64,000 bases of DNA from Apiospora phragmitis (lineage: Eukaryota; Ascomycota; Sordariomycetes; Amphisphaeriales; Apiosporaceae), in assembly GCA_038363925.1 (NCBI GenBank), contig JAQQWL010000008.1, forward strand, positions 2,108,001 to 2,172,000, in the 5' to 3' direction. Shown here one piece after another: positions 1 through 11,220 of this stretch. The position numbers and the translations under genes are program-made. Within the stretch, counting starts at the first letter, position 1, and each line of letters begins with the position of its first letter. The notes below the pieces were generated by a model. The model saw only the letters and a list, made by a program, of their open reading frames with translations, ran no database searches and had not been told where the DNA came from.

Positions 1-1243
1 AGAATGCCGGAAAAAGCATTGAGCACCCGCAGACGATGCCAACGTTAACCTCCAGTGTACTGCATTATTGTCAGTATAGTAAGATCCATCAGTCGCCCCG
101 GCTCGAGTTCTATGAAGCAGACTTGGTGACTTACGCCCGAAGAGAAATGGTGGATATGTTCCATGTGGCATCAAAGTTGCTCCGAAGAACCGGTGTCATA
201 CCTAACCGGACAAGACTTGCGGCGCAAACACTGAAGGTTGACGACAAAGTCAGCTCGGGACGATGTAGCCAAGGGAATAAAGATACTGACAAGACGCCGA
301 CACCGAAAACTGCTAGCACACCAAATTTCTTCCTAGTTGTTGCATGCAGGGTCCAGACGAGCGGAACGGGAAGAAGCAGGACGAAGATGTCGGTCACAGA
401 ACTCACGGAACCCGAGAGGTAGGGCAAGATTTCGGGATTGTTGCAATTCCCCGGGATGGAGACGTCCCACTGGCGGGCAATTGGACTGCATGCGAAGACC
501 GTGGCAAAGAATATGGCCAAATGAAATAGAGAGACGAAGGCAATGGCTGCGCCCACTGTGTACTTCATCTTGGGGTGTTGCAGGAAGAGCCGGCGGTAGA
601 AAAACAGGAACATGAGTTTGATACACGCACTAAGGATCAAATACACATAGGTCGAAATGGTGAAGAACTACATACATGTAGAGAATGTCAGAAATCAGAT
701 AGGGCTGGCTTTGGTATGAGGCCACTTACTTTGAGAGCCTCTGTAAGCCAGGGAGCAGGTACGTCCCAGATGTGTCGGCCAATTCCCATCGTGGAGCCTT
801 TCAAGAATTCACCACTCATTAGCAGCCAGGTAAAAGGGGTACGGATCCATACTTACACTTGAGGATCAAGCCCGTGAAAGTCGCTGTCAGAGCCTGACAC
901 ATATTATTCAGTAAATGTGTGTTCTTTCATGTCATTTCGGCTTCGAGGCACTCACGCAAGAAAGCATACAAAAGTCTGCCACTCCAGGCATTGCGGTTAG
1001 CCAGCAGCTCCCGTCCGTAGTGGTGTCTGTGTTTACCATGAAGAGTTACTCACAGTCGTCTAGTCCCAATCCCCCATCAATAATGGAAATTCGCGTGTAG
1101 AAGCGAATAGTCGCACTTATCGCAACCAAAGAGAGACACACAGTATGGGCAGCAATAGTGCCCGCGAGTTGGCTTGGAGGATTGACGAAGTTGGGCTCAA
1201 CTCCAGGTGGAGCCGGATATGCGCCAAGCCACTGGGAAGCCAT
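1..1243 (-). CDS. Fungal rhodopsin-like (PTH11-type) integral membrane protein, 3' end beyond window
   Basis: Multi-pass plasma-membrane protein of the fungal rhodopsin-like family, which includes PTH11-type receptors. The ligand is unknown. Exons on the minus strand are 1243-1054, 976-956, 893-857, 797-730, 667-135 and 59 to the window edge, all with GTRAGT-type donors. Spliced, they give family landmarks in order: a first TM segment followed by RFYTRISI and LGLDDY, a GIGRHIWDVPAP loop, a TM ending in LFFYRRLF, a Cys-containing loop (FACSPIARQWD), TM segments, FDATWN, then NVGIVCGC. The last exon leaves the window before the cytoplasmic tail, so the gene is partial. Start chosen at MASQWLG, the only Met ahead of TM1. 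It is divergent from the P450. Family assignment is firm; a receptor function is inference. Confidence 0.85.
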
Positions 1244-1727
1244 ATCCTAGTGAAGTAGGGGGTGAATAGCACGAACGGGGCCAGAAGAGAAGAAGAGTTG
1301 ACCGAAAGAGATGGATAAGCAATCAAGCTTTGGGATGGAAGATGCTGGTTGCCATAGAATGATATAACAATATGCTGAATGCAATGTCTCCATGCTGACA
1401 GTACTGCTCTGCCTCGTCCGATCCTCTAGACAGGTATCATCGGGGTGGTGTGGGGGAAAGGCGGCCTCGTTCGGGCCATTTCCACCAGTGATCTGCCTGT
1501 TGGTGGCGGGGTACTTCAGATACATATATGTATGCATATATGTAAGTATCCAAGACATCAAATTGACAACAAGGTACCTAGGTATGCAGTGCAACCAACC
1601 AAACAGCCGGATTCATCGGCGAACGGCGCCCAAGCCATCCGTTCTTAGCCACTGATTTCATCGGGTGCCCTTGACACAACAAACCATCCGTCCCCAACAT
1701 CTTACAGATACACCAAAATCAATCACC
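1244..1727. promoter_or_regulatory. Shared divergent promoter region, receptor-like gene / P450
   Basis: 484 bp between two start codons pointing away from each other. It holds short AT-rich palindromic runs (about 1514-1545, alternating atatatg/catata units) but no recognisable coding. Co-regulation is possible but unproven. Confidence 0.45.
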
Positions 1728-3385
1728 ATGGGCGACAATACTAATCCATCACTTTTCAGTTGGCCGACACTACTCCTAGCTTTGATCACCGTATGGAATG
1801 ATCCCCGAGTGACTGAGATGTAGATCCTAACCCTGAATAGTATCCCATCATCCGCGTCTGCTACAATGTCTACCTCCACCCATTGGCCAACACTCCGGGC
1901 CCACGCAGCTGGGCCAGTTCGCGGCTGCCGTTTGTATGGTCGTTGTTGAAAGGGACCATCGTTCACGATATAGAACGCCTCCATCGGCAGTATGGGCCGA
2001 TCCTGCGTATCGCGCCAGACGAGGTCACCTTTGCATCAGACGAAGCCTGGCACGACATATTCCAGCCTCGACCGGACCATCAACCCTTCTTGAAGGATCC
2101 CACGTGGTGGCGGACCCAGCCTCGCATGCCCCAGTCTTTAATCAGTGCTATCGATCCAGACCACCATGCACGTATTAGGCGTGTTCTGGCTCCTGGCTTC
2201 ACGCCGCGGGCGCTGAAGGCCCAAGAGCCCATTCTGCATCGCTACGCAAGCCTACTCATCGACAGATTGCGTGGTATTGTATCGGAAAACCCAGGAAACG
2301 AAACAACACTCGACATTGGGCCCTGGTTCAACTATTTCACCTTTGATCTGTTCGGGGATCTCGGCTTCGGTGAATCATTCAACTGCCTTCAACATTCCCA
2401 GTACCATCCCTGGATCCGACTTCTATTCAACAGTGTCAAGGCCGCCTCGTACGTCGCCGCCGCTAGATTCTACCCATGGTTGGCGTGGCTTCTCATAAAG
2501 TGCATCCCTCCCTCACTCAAAAAGATGCAAGCCGACCACTACCAACAAATCGTGGACAAGGTAGACCGTCGCCTTAATCTCGAACTAACTCGCCCCGACA
2601 TAATGTCGCATGTTATCGAGGCCAACGGCGAAAATCAAATGCCACCTGGCGAGATCTATGCGACCTTCATGGTACTGACGACGGCCGGAAGCGAGACCAC
2701 AGCTACTGTTCTGACAGGAACTCTGAATTACCTCCTGAACAGCCCGGATAAGCTTGCAGTCCTGACGGCAGAGGTACGGGATGCCTTTCCGACAGAGCAA
2801 GACTTCACTCTGGAAAGGCTACGAAAGCTCCCGCATCTCCATGCATCCATCTTGGAAGGTTTGCGACTGTGCCCGCCTATCCCATGGGTTCTTCCAAGAC
2901 TGGTGCCTCGCGGTGGAGATACAATTCATGGACAATGGTTTCCTGAGGGAGTAAGTACCAAACCCCCTCCCCCCCTCTTTCATCTTCTCCTTCGGTTTTT
3001 ACTGGTCTCGTGCCTTCCATACTCACAGCAAGCAGACGAGAGTATCAATCCAAGCCTATTCTCTCAACCGGGACCCGAAGTGCTTTCATTCCCTACCGAG
3101 TTCCAACCCGAGCGGTGGCTCCCGGATGCAAGCACAGATCCCTCATCTCCGTTCCGGGGTGATAAAAGGCAGGCGTTGCAACCATTCAGCATGGGTTTAC
3201 GCTCCTGCATGGGGCAGCATTTGGCCTGGGCCGAAATGAGGCTTGTTCTGGCGAGGCTTCTCTGGGCATTCGATGTGCATGCTGTCGACGGACGGCGCGT
3301 GAGGTGGGAAGATCTTAGGACATTCTTACTTGTGGAGAAGAAGCCGATGGAGATAAGACTGTGTCCGAGACGGGCGGTATCATAA
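1728..3385 (+). CDS. Cytochrome P450 monooxygenase, with a one-base frameshift
   Basis: Haem-thiolate monooxygenase, ER-anchored by an N-terminal hydrophobic helix. Start at 1728 (caccATGG context). Introns are 1791-1840 and 2951-3035. Landmarks: HPLANTPGPRSW proline-rich hinge, RIRRVLAPGF C-helix, AGSETT I-helix oxygen-binding site, EGLR K-helix, FQPERW, and the haem loop FSMGLRSCMG with the Cys ligand; about 507 residues, normal for the family. After intron 2 the expected TRVSIQAYSLNRDP lies in one frame, while EVLSFPTEFQPERW and the haem loop lie in the next. One base is missing at 3074-3077, in gacccg. An alternative acceptor at 3028 avoids the stop but loses the conserved stretch. Substrate unknown. 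It is either a sequencing error or a recent pseudogene. Confidence 0.85.
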
Positions 3386-4138
3386 CCAAGGGCTGGTACT
3401 TTTGAACTCGGATTCTGCCTACGGAGCTGTCGCACAACATCACCAAGTTACTATTGGCAACTGTGAAAACCATTTCCATTATATACTATCGGCATGTCAC
3501 GTGGTCATGTAAACATTCAGTGTCAGAACAACTCTCGGATAACTCGAATGTTGACCCCTGACGATCCCTTCCTATGTGGGTCTGGTTATATCCTTTCTAC
3601 ATAGAACCACAACTCAGATTTTCCCCTGTTCATGGTCAAAGCTGATCAGATAAGAATTAACAGACTTGATATGATGCATAAGTATGAATAGACCAAGCCC
3701 AAGCCGAAGCCCCAAGGCCTTTTCATAAATATTTACGCGTCTGATCTACAGGTGCAAAGGTTGATCCACACGCTTGGACGCTGGGGGTGGGAACAATGTC
3801 GCTTAACTACAGTGGGCCGGCCAATTCTTAGGTAGCGAGGGGGGAAATCTCAGGGTGCGGCACACCAGCAGCATCACCCAACACCTGAAGCATCCAACTG
3901 CTTTCCTTCGTGACATGTGCCGAGGAAGAAAGCCATGCCATTCGTTTGAAAGTTGTTGTCATCACCATTCGCCAGTCTTCAGCTCGCTCAACAGAAGACG
4001 TCCGCTCGTTTCTCCACACCCATCTTGGCCACTCACCGCTGCTTTCTCGCCCACGAATCGCATATCATTTCCTCCCCCTCTGTCACTTGCCAGACGCCAG
4101 TATTTCTCGTTCTCGAAAGCCGCTATTAGTGAATCACC
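3386..4138. other. Intergenic, no gene seen
   Basis: P450 3' region and upstream region of the next gene. The open frames here lack codon bias and motifs. Pyrimidine-rich stretches before 4139 are consistent with a 5' UTR. Confidence 0.5.
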
Positions 4139-4627
4139 ATGGCGCCCGTACAGTTACTGCCCTCAGCAGCCGAGAGCCATGTCCCTCCCTTGGCAAGTTA
4201 CGGAGCGAAGAGCAGCAGTCGCTGCTACACCGCTTCCGGTTCTTCGGGGCCGTGGGGGTGCCCCTCAGGCAGCCACCTGCATTCCCGCGACGACCTAACT
4301 CCGTCGGATCCCACGCCGCCCGAGCATTCGCAAAGCGGCGCGGCCGTGGCGGGCGTCATCATCGGCGTCCTCTTGTTCGGCCTCGCGATGATCGCGCTGG
4401 CGATGACCGTGTTCTGGAAGTGCCGGGTGGCGCGGTGGAAGCGGCTGGAGGAGGCGCAGCACGGGAATTTCGAAGGGGACGCCATGCTGTCGCCCGTCAG
4501 GTCCAGCATTCATAAGCCCCTGCCCACCGTGCCGGATTCGCAGATCCTCATGGACGTGCCGTCGGCGCATGATGCTGGTCCGGAAAGGGAGGCTTCTCAG
4601 CCGCTGACAAATCATTACTACTCTTAA
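4139..4627 (+). CDS. Small single-pass membrane protein, function unknown
   Basis: A 162-residue protein starting at a good context (caccATGG). Residues about 1-65 are polar and rich in Ser, Pro and Gly. Residues about 67-92 form one transmembrane helix (AAVAGVIIGVLLFGLAMIAL), followed by basic KCRVARWKR and a roughly 60-residue cytosolic tail with Pro and acidic residues. No signal peptide is obvious. The layout resembles fungal stress-sensor-like or adhesin-like membrane proteins, but I recognise no family. The GC-rich third positions and the clean helix support real coding. The start is the least certain part, since an upstream intron could add an N-terminal signal. Confidence 0.55.
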   Translation: MAPVQLLPSAAESHVPPLASYGAKSSSRCYTASGSSGPWGCPSGSHLHSRDDLTPSDPTPPEHSQSGAAVAGVIIGVLLFGLAMIALAMTVFWKCRVARWKRLEEAQHGNFEGDAMLSPVRSSIHKPLPTVPDSQILMDVPSAHDAGPEREASQPLTNHYYS

Positions 4628-4893
4628 GTACAGAATGAAGGCCGTGGAGCTCCCGAAGATCTCTTGTTGATACTTGTGCATTGGAATAATTCATAATAGC
4701 CGGTTCATAGAATGGTATTTCATTAGACTCCTTCGAAACGGTCCCGATGCCTTCGACATCCATGTTGCCTACATATTCGGGAGCGTTACATGTGAATTAA
4801 AATGCATATATCATGAAGCAAAAACTCATTCATCCAATCGCTCAGTTGCCACATATTACCCCTCATTCACTCAAAAACGGGCCAAGCGCCTGT

Positions 4894-6862
4894 TTATAAC
4901 GACACCATGACGGCCTCGCTGTCCGGCACCTTGATGGCCGCGACGCCGCCCATGACCTTGACCGCCTCCATGGTCTGCGAGGTCCCCTGCGCGAAGTGGC
5001 CCTTGCCCTCGTCCACCTTCTTGCTCCACTGCTCGCCGGCCCACGTGACGTTGTGCTGGGGGCCACTGTGGTCGAAGCCCATGGCGGCGGCGCCGAGGTC
5101 CGCGTGCAGCCGCTGCACCTGCACCGCCTCGACGCCGTGCGGCACGGGGATCCGGAACGTCTCGGACCCGCGGCGCATCGTGCCGCCTTGTTCGCGCGCG
5201 GCCGTGCCGTTGTACAGGCGCATGTTCACGAGCGCGACGCGCTGGAGCTTGCCGCCGCTATACGCGGCGTAGGCGCTGAGGTACGGGTTCTCGTCGCGGT
5301 CGAGGTCGATCTCGTGGATGGCGACGTCCTCCTCCCCATTCGCCACATGGGCATCCTGCTTACGCTTCTGGTTCAAGACCGTAAAGGGGCTGCCACTGGC
5401 ACTACCAGAATCACCACCTTCACTATTATCACCGCCCTCGTTGTCCCCGCCGATACCCGCCCCCGCCCCGCCGCTGCTCGGCCGCAAGAAATCCGCGACC
5501 ATGACGGCGGCCGCGAAGGGCGCGCGCGCTTGCGGGCCCGGGTTGCGGCGGCCGCCGGTGTGGTCGGGGGTCCAGAGCACGTGGTTGGCGATGGGCCGCC
5601 CCGCCATGTGGTTGACGCGCGCGACGCCCCGGGCCGCCGTCGCGAGGCTGAAGTCGACTACCCACAGCGCGAAGCCGAAGCCGCTGACGAAGCTGTTGAT
5701 CGGGCTCGCGAGCACGGCCGACGTCTCCGAGATCTGGTACGGGATCCCGTGCGCCTGCGAGGCGCGCAGGCTGCGCTGGTAGCTGCTCTCGAAACGCTGG
5801 ACGATGGCCTTGTGGCTGAGCATGAGGTCTAGGAAGGGAGAGAGTGTTAGTAAGAGAGTGTTAGTAAGGGGGCTTGTGTGTGCGAGAGAGAGAGAGCTGA
5901 AGAAAGGAGTGAAGGGGTGGTGAGGGAACCTACCTTGCATGGTTTTGTCATTCCAATCTTCGTTGGTGTCGATCTGGTACAAGTGCTCGGCCGTCGCCTT
6001 GATGAGCTTGTTCTTGTCCATGCCGTTCTTGAGGATATCGGCTCTAATATGGTGGTTACCAGGCTGTCAGTATATCCATTCGAGATCTACGCGATGAGAA
6101 ATGGGTTTCAAGAACAGCTGACTTTACTCACACGTCGTACTGGCTGATCGGCTGCTTGGCGCTGTTGCCGGCCTCGAAGATCTTCCGGTCGTCGCCCTCG
6201 AGCTTGAGCTCGTCGATGATAATCTCCTCGAGCTTGAGCGTGTCATTGACGTACTTGCGCACATCATGCGTATAGAACTCGGGCTCGTTCCCCAACGCAA
6301 TGGTGTCGATCTTGCTCTTCCACTCGCTGCCGTTTCCGCCGACGGCGCCGACGCGCGCCTCCCACGCCTGCCGCATGAACGCGCGCACGACCGTCTCGTT
6401 GACGTTGGGGCCGAGGGGCGCCTGGATTGTCATGCGCGCGTCGGGAAACGCCTTGTAGCCCTCGAAGAAGCCCGGCCCGACCTTGAAGGACGCGGCCGAG
6501 CCCGTCGGGCACTCGCCGCCGATGCACATCTTGACGTGGCGGGTCTGGGCCGGGTCGAAGACGAACTCGTCGCCGCTCGTGCCGCCGACGCGCACGATGG
6601 GCGGCACGCTCATGCGCGCGGCCAGGGCCGACACCAGGTTGTTCGAGAACTCGTTGCTGTAGTTGTTCAGGAAGGACGACTCGACGTTGAGGCCGACGAA
6701 GTCGGCCGGCACCGCTGCGGCGCCCGTGGGCTGGGTGCTGGCGATCGGGAGGGTCTTGGCAGCGGGGGTGGCGCCGCTGCTGCGCTTGTGGCTCATGCCA
6801 TTGGGCAGGGCCTCGACGCCGCCCAGGAGAGCTAGAGAAAGGAGTGTAAAAGTTGGGTACAT
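4894..6862 (-). CDS. Secreted glycoside hydrolase family 79 (beta-glucuronidase-like)
   Basis: Extracellular retaining glycosidase; characterised fungal GH79 enzymes release glucuronic acid or 4-O-methylglucuronic acid from arabinogalactan proteins. Exons 6862-6132, 6043-5934 and 5828-4894 splice to 591 residues. Start at MYPTFTLL, followed by a signal peptide ending near VEALP. The (beta/alpha)8 domain has the acid/base Glu in ALGNEPEFY (about E193) and the likely nucleophile Glu in QISETSAV. The C-terminal part is the beta-sandwich typical of GH79 (KLQRVALVNMRLYNG). A Gly/Asp/Ser-rich low-complexity insert (about positions 5395-5470) interrupts the region before that domain. Substrate specificity is inferred. 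Confidence 0.88.
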
Positions 6863-6966
6863 GATCGGCTCTTCTGGTAAATCTGGTAAAGACTGTAATG
6901 TCGATGAAGACGTGAGAAGGCTCGAGAAAAGACCAAAAATGCCATGGAGCCAGGGGAAGCAGGTTG

Positions 6967-6973
6967 CTTTATA
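6967..6973 (-). promoter_or_regulatory. TATA-like box of the GH79 gene
   Basis: TATAAAG on the minus strand, about 105 bp upstream of the GH79 start codon. Position and sequence fit a core promoter; not tested. Confidence 0.45.
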
Positions 6974-7837
6974 GGGGTAGGAATTTAATAGTAGAGATCG
7001 TGTACGTAATGTGCCGTATTCCGTATGCAACCGGATTCAACATCCATATGGATCTCTCTGCCTAGCGTAGGATCTACTGACAGCTGGTCGACCACTCTTA
7101 CAGGGCTGACTTATTCCCCCCTCAGCTCCACGCGCCGTAACGGTCCTGATGTTGATCCTCCGCCAAGACGGGCAGTATCCGGCCAATGTCAGACATAGCC
7201 TCGCCTCCACAGGGTATTCATGACCATCAATCGCAATCAGATTAACATTTTACAGTCGAGCTAGGCAAGGCGATGTGTGCATATCATTATTATCAGCTAA
7301 GATGGGGCAGAGGTCGTGTTAAAGATATCCCCTTGCTTCGTTCGGATATTTTTCATCTCAAAAAGATTGGATGCTCGTGGGACAGGTTCGCATCCGATTG
7401 GTCACGGGTGGTTTAGGCCGAGAGGATATACAGGTACGATGCATCACATAGTTGCACACTAGTTGGCCATTTCATCTTATTTGACGGCATTTGCCCAGGA
7501 AGATATGTACAAGGAGAGCTTGGTTTAGGTGGGAGGTCGATAGTCGAGTGGTTCTTTCGGTGGTTCGGGACCCAGTTTCGGGATCCAGTCTGAATTTCCG
7601 CCTTGGCCACCGACCCGCCACCTACGGCTGTGCGGAGCTGAAATACTGAATATTAAGTAATAATGCGATGCACTGTTCAAGTGAGTCGTCAGCTCCGTAA
7701 TTAGACCCTGAATATCTTTTGTTCGGCAGTGCCAATAGCTCAGGGCATTGCTTGCTGCTGGTTCAGATCGACCATCGCAATCAACTCCCCCCTTCCTTCG
7801 CTCCCCCTTCTCCTGTTCTCCCCCTTCCCTTTTCAAT
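6974..7837. other. Intergenic, no gene seen
   Basis: Between the GH79 promoter and the 3' end of the SDR. Several short open frames, none with recognisable features. A pyrimidine-rich stretch lies at 7785-7850. Confidence 0.5.
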
Positions 7838-8685
7838 CTAGTTCTTCTTCTTCAAGGCGCCGCCATCCACCGTCAGCTCTTCCCCGTCACGAACCCCGCA
7901 TTAACCAGGTAATCGACCGCCTGCGCGATGTCCCGCGGGCGCCCGGCGCGGTTGACCGGGTGGTCCGACACGTCCTTGCCCTGCACCTGGCGATCCCATT
8001 TCTCTCCCGCCTCGTCCCCGTCGCGGCACTCGTGCGCCGCCTTGATGCGTCCTGGCGCCACGAGATTGACCCGGACCCCCCAGCGACCGAGGGAGATGGC
8101 CATACTGTGCATGAGGCCCAGCTGCCCGGCCTTGGATGCGGCATAGCCTTCTTGGTCTTCGTCGCTCTGGTGCGCTCGAAACGAGCCGATGAGGATGATG
8201 CAAGGGCCCGCCTCCGAGCCCACGTCGGCAGCGACCGCGTCGGCGCCGTCCCCGGTCTTGACGATCTCGTCGCGCTTCATGAAGGGAAGGCACGCCTGAG
8301 ACGTCACGAAACCCGCCGTGAGGTTCGTGTCAAGGTACGCCTGCCACTCGTCCAGCGTGTCCGGGTCCTCCATGGTCTTGCCGTCGCGCCACTGCGGCGT
8401 CGCGATGCCGCCGTTGTTGATCAGGACGTCGATGCGTCCGGCGAAGAACAGCGCCGCCTTCTTGATGGCCTGTCGGATCTGCGCGGGGTCGCGCAGGTCG
8501 CACACGTCGTATGCCACGCGGTCTGAGAAGCGCTTCAGGTGCACGTCAACGCAGTACTTGAGCTCTTCTTCCTGGATGTCCAGCAGGAAGACGCGGTCGC
8601 CCTTGTCGAGGAAGTGTCGCGACAGGCTGCGGCCGATGCCGCGGGCGGCGCCCGAAACGACGATGTTGCGTGCCTGTTCAGCCAT
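7838..8685 (-). CDS. Short-chain dehydrogenase/reductase, C-terminus shifted out of frame
   Basis: NAD(P)-dependent oxidoreductase with a Rossmann fold. Start MAEQARN at 8685; the frame as sequenced stops at 7873 after 270 residues. Visible motifs: cofactor loop SGAARGIG (residues about 11-18), NNGG in place of the usual NNAG, catalytic Ser in LIGS, and YAASK (Tyr/Lys). The stop falls right after GFVTGK. The next frame continues with LTVDGGA, the normal SDR ending, and stops at 7838. One base is therefore missing near 7875-7879. The gene is intronless. Substrate cannot be told. It is convergent on nothing and lies 1 kb from the GH79 start. Confidence 0.85.
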
Positions 8686-9540
8686 GTTGGGTAATTTTTG
8701 ATGGAAATGAGTGAGTTCGTAGAGGGCTTCAGTAAGAAGTAAGTATTTGTGCGAAATATTCCTCTCTGTACGTTGTTGTCGAATAACGCCTGAAACGATG
8801 GGGTCACCATGACGTCGGTGTTTCCATTACGGTACACCCAAAATAATGGCTTGGCCTTGCGCGGCCAATCAGACGACCCTGAGTTTAAATGCTCTCCGAG
8901 GTCTCCTGAGGGGGCGATTGATTGGTGCTTTTGTATGTCATTGTGCATGGACACCTACGTACCTGTGTTTTGCGGCTCGGAGTCTTCTGTCCTATCGCAT
9001 CGGCCGTGGCAGGTGGGATCGACAGCTCCTCCCTTTGTCGGTTTTATGGGTTTATCTCGATATCATCTGTATGGCTTTATGCAGCCAAGCAAGCCCCTGG
9101 GCTGCCACTCAATCAGCTAGTCGTTTTAGATGATCTAGACCAATTGATCGGCAGCTACATCCCAGCGCCTAAAACCAAGAGGATGGAAGTGCCTTTTTTC
9201 TCGGAGCTCGTGAATATTTTTACGTTAAGCAAATTAGGGGCCAGTAATATGTTTCAGCCGCATGTATATAGTCCGGTGCGTAGTTACATACAGTGTCTAT
9301 TAATATATACCTTCGTTTGTCTGTATTGATGTACTGTATCAGTACCTAGGCACTCCAACGGGCCAAATACTAGACTTAAACGCAGTCCCGGGGGCTTGGC
9401 TCCCCTTCCGACAGGATTTCATTGGTGACCTAGACCAAATGTTGGCTTACGTAACACCCCCCCCCCTTAGGACCCCTGGGGTGCCTGTGTGCATCCTTCT
9501 TTTCTTGCTATAATTATATATCTAACCTGCGTTGATCTTT
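8686..9540. other. Intergenic, contains left copy of a degenerate direct repeat
   Basis: No supported gene. A C10 run lies at 9457-9466. The stretch 9120-9215 matches 10965-11055 and is listed separately. Confidence 0.5.
9123..9215 (+). repeat. Degenerate direct repeat, left copy
   Basis: Shares tctagaccaa-tgatc-gca near its start and a T-run followed by gagctc about 75 bp later with the copy at 10965-11055, in the same order and orientation. The pair brackets the DUF3433-like fragment. It may be the remains of LTRs or of a segmental insertion. Confidence 0.5.
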
Positions 9541-9589
9541 ACATAACATGTACCGTAACCGCTGCGCATCATCTACCTGTGCGCCTGTT

Positions 9590-10760
9590 GACGATGTTGA
9601 TCTCGCCATGACTATGGAGAGAGCGGATACGTTCGACCCAGCGGGGCCTGATAGCTTAGGCCATGATGGCGGCGCGGCGGTGCTACTCACGTCCTTCGAG
9701 ATTTTGAACCTCTCCTCCCCAGCCTCACAAACGAAGAGTTTGTGTTGCCGCGCTTACAATCTTCAGGATCAGACATAGGAAGGGTGCAGGATTCATCGAA
9801 TCCAGTCATATCGCTGCGGTTGCCAGCAGTGAGAGGCGACCTGAGCTGCACAGCGGCCGAAGTAAAGCTGGATGCCGGACAGGACGAGCTGACGATCAAC
9901 GGCTCATCGCGGACCCCGCTAGGCTGTGATGCTGCTGCGGCATCGATCGAGTGGAGTCTGAAGTTGCGTTATAACCCGTCAGTGTCGAAGCTATCATAAG
10001 CGTTCCTGAGCAATAACTCATCTCCGCTGTCCCAGATGAGTCTACCGTGAATTACCTACCTAGCGGACCTAATGGACAGACCGCGTTTCCCTACCGACCC
10101 CAGGTGCACTTTGATCTCGAGGTGGCCATCTGGGGAGGCGATTTCCAGTTTGGAGGATTCAGCGGAGCTGAGGTCGTGACCTTTTATCCAGATCCGAATA
10201 TCCTATGGGACGGATTCTTCGCTTTGATGTTGCATCCTAATAACAGCATTCGTCCAGAGGAGCTGTTAGGTTCTCGGAATCAGGGTCGCCTCCAGGAAGA
10301 GATTCTATCGGTATATAGACGTTACATGGCACAAGTCGCATCCGCCAAAATGAGGTTTCCGATGAATGCCTCTTCGAAGCCTGAGTCATTTGCTGCAACT
10401 TGGATCAACCCGAACCGGGGAGTCTTGCGGCAGAATATTGTCTCCAAGATTGTTTTGCAGGTCATACTTGCCGTGACGTTTGTAAGTGGCATCTCGACAT
10501 ACTTTCTAATCGACACGAAAGCCTTGTTGCAGAGGAACCCATCCACCATCGCCAGAATGGCCACTTTACTGGTCGACAGCGCCATCTGCAATGGCTCGCT
10601 CGCAGATAGTATTTCGCAGGACGCAGAAGATGACCACAGCCCTATTTGGGGCTCCCTGACTTTCAGCTTGGGTTGGTGGGAGGGTGAACATGAACAAGAA
10701 CGGCGCTGTGGCATCGATGTAGGGCAGGCTTGTCGGACAGAAACCGAAGAGTCAACATAG
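9590..10760 (+). pseudogene. C-terminal remnant of a large DUF3433-like membrane protein
   Basis: Pieces of one protein in shifting frames. An early piece reads around 9690-9780 (frame giving EEFVLPRLQ), a second ends at 9999, and the longest runs from about 10,017 to 10,760. The last has a TM segment (IVLQVILAVTFVSGISTYFLI) followed by LLQRNPSTIARMATLLVDSAI, close to the NPxSIAxxASLLAxS signature that ends the repeats of fungal DUF3433 proteins. Those proteins usually exceed 1,000 residues, so most of the N-terminus is missing. In-frame stops at 9972 and 10,014 and the frame changes indicate decay, although an unrecognised intron near 10,000 cannot be excluded. Family assignment is from memory of the motif, hence moderate. 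Confidence 0.5.
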
Positions 10761-10964
10761 AGACCTAGACACTACAGACAGAGTAGAATTTAGTTGCACG
10801 ATCGAGAGCAACAGATGATACATAAAGTGCCGTGTTCTAAAAGAGAGAAAGTAACAAAAGAGAATACACTGAGGTGCGATATATAATATACACAAAAGGG
10901 AACAGCTAGTATAGCATGCTAAGCATGAAGAGGGCCTGACCCCTATTTATAATGCGACAATTTT

Positions 10965-11055
10965 GTTTTTTTAATAATCTAGACCAACTGATCCGCAATT
11001 ATACGATCACCCACGATCAAGCATATAAAAATGCGTTTTTCCCCAGAGCTCATAC
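10965..11055 (+). repeat. Degenerate direct repeat, right copy
   Basis: Counterpart of 9123-9215: aatctagaccaactgatc, then a T-run and agagctc about 71 bp later. AT-richer than the left copy, as expected if mutated by RIP or drift. The distance between copies is about 1.85 kb. Confidence 0.5.
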
Positions 11056-11220
11056 TATTATTATTATAAATAATCATATATGCTTATATAAAAGCATTCA
11101 TCTCTCGTTGTGCTGTCATTGCGGACCGCCTCCCATCCACTTTTGACGGTCGTCACATAGTCAGCCCCTAAGCCCTTGCCAACACCACAGCCTGGCTTCC
11201 AGTTATGAAGGAAATCGCGC

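Noticed and set aside
4996..5832. 278-residue plus-strand open frame over GH79
   Set aside because: Antisense shadow of GC-rich GH79 coding; Ala/Arg/Val-rich without motifs.
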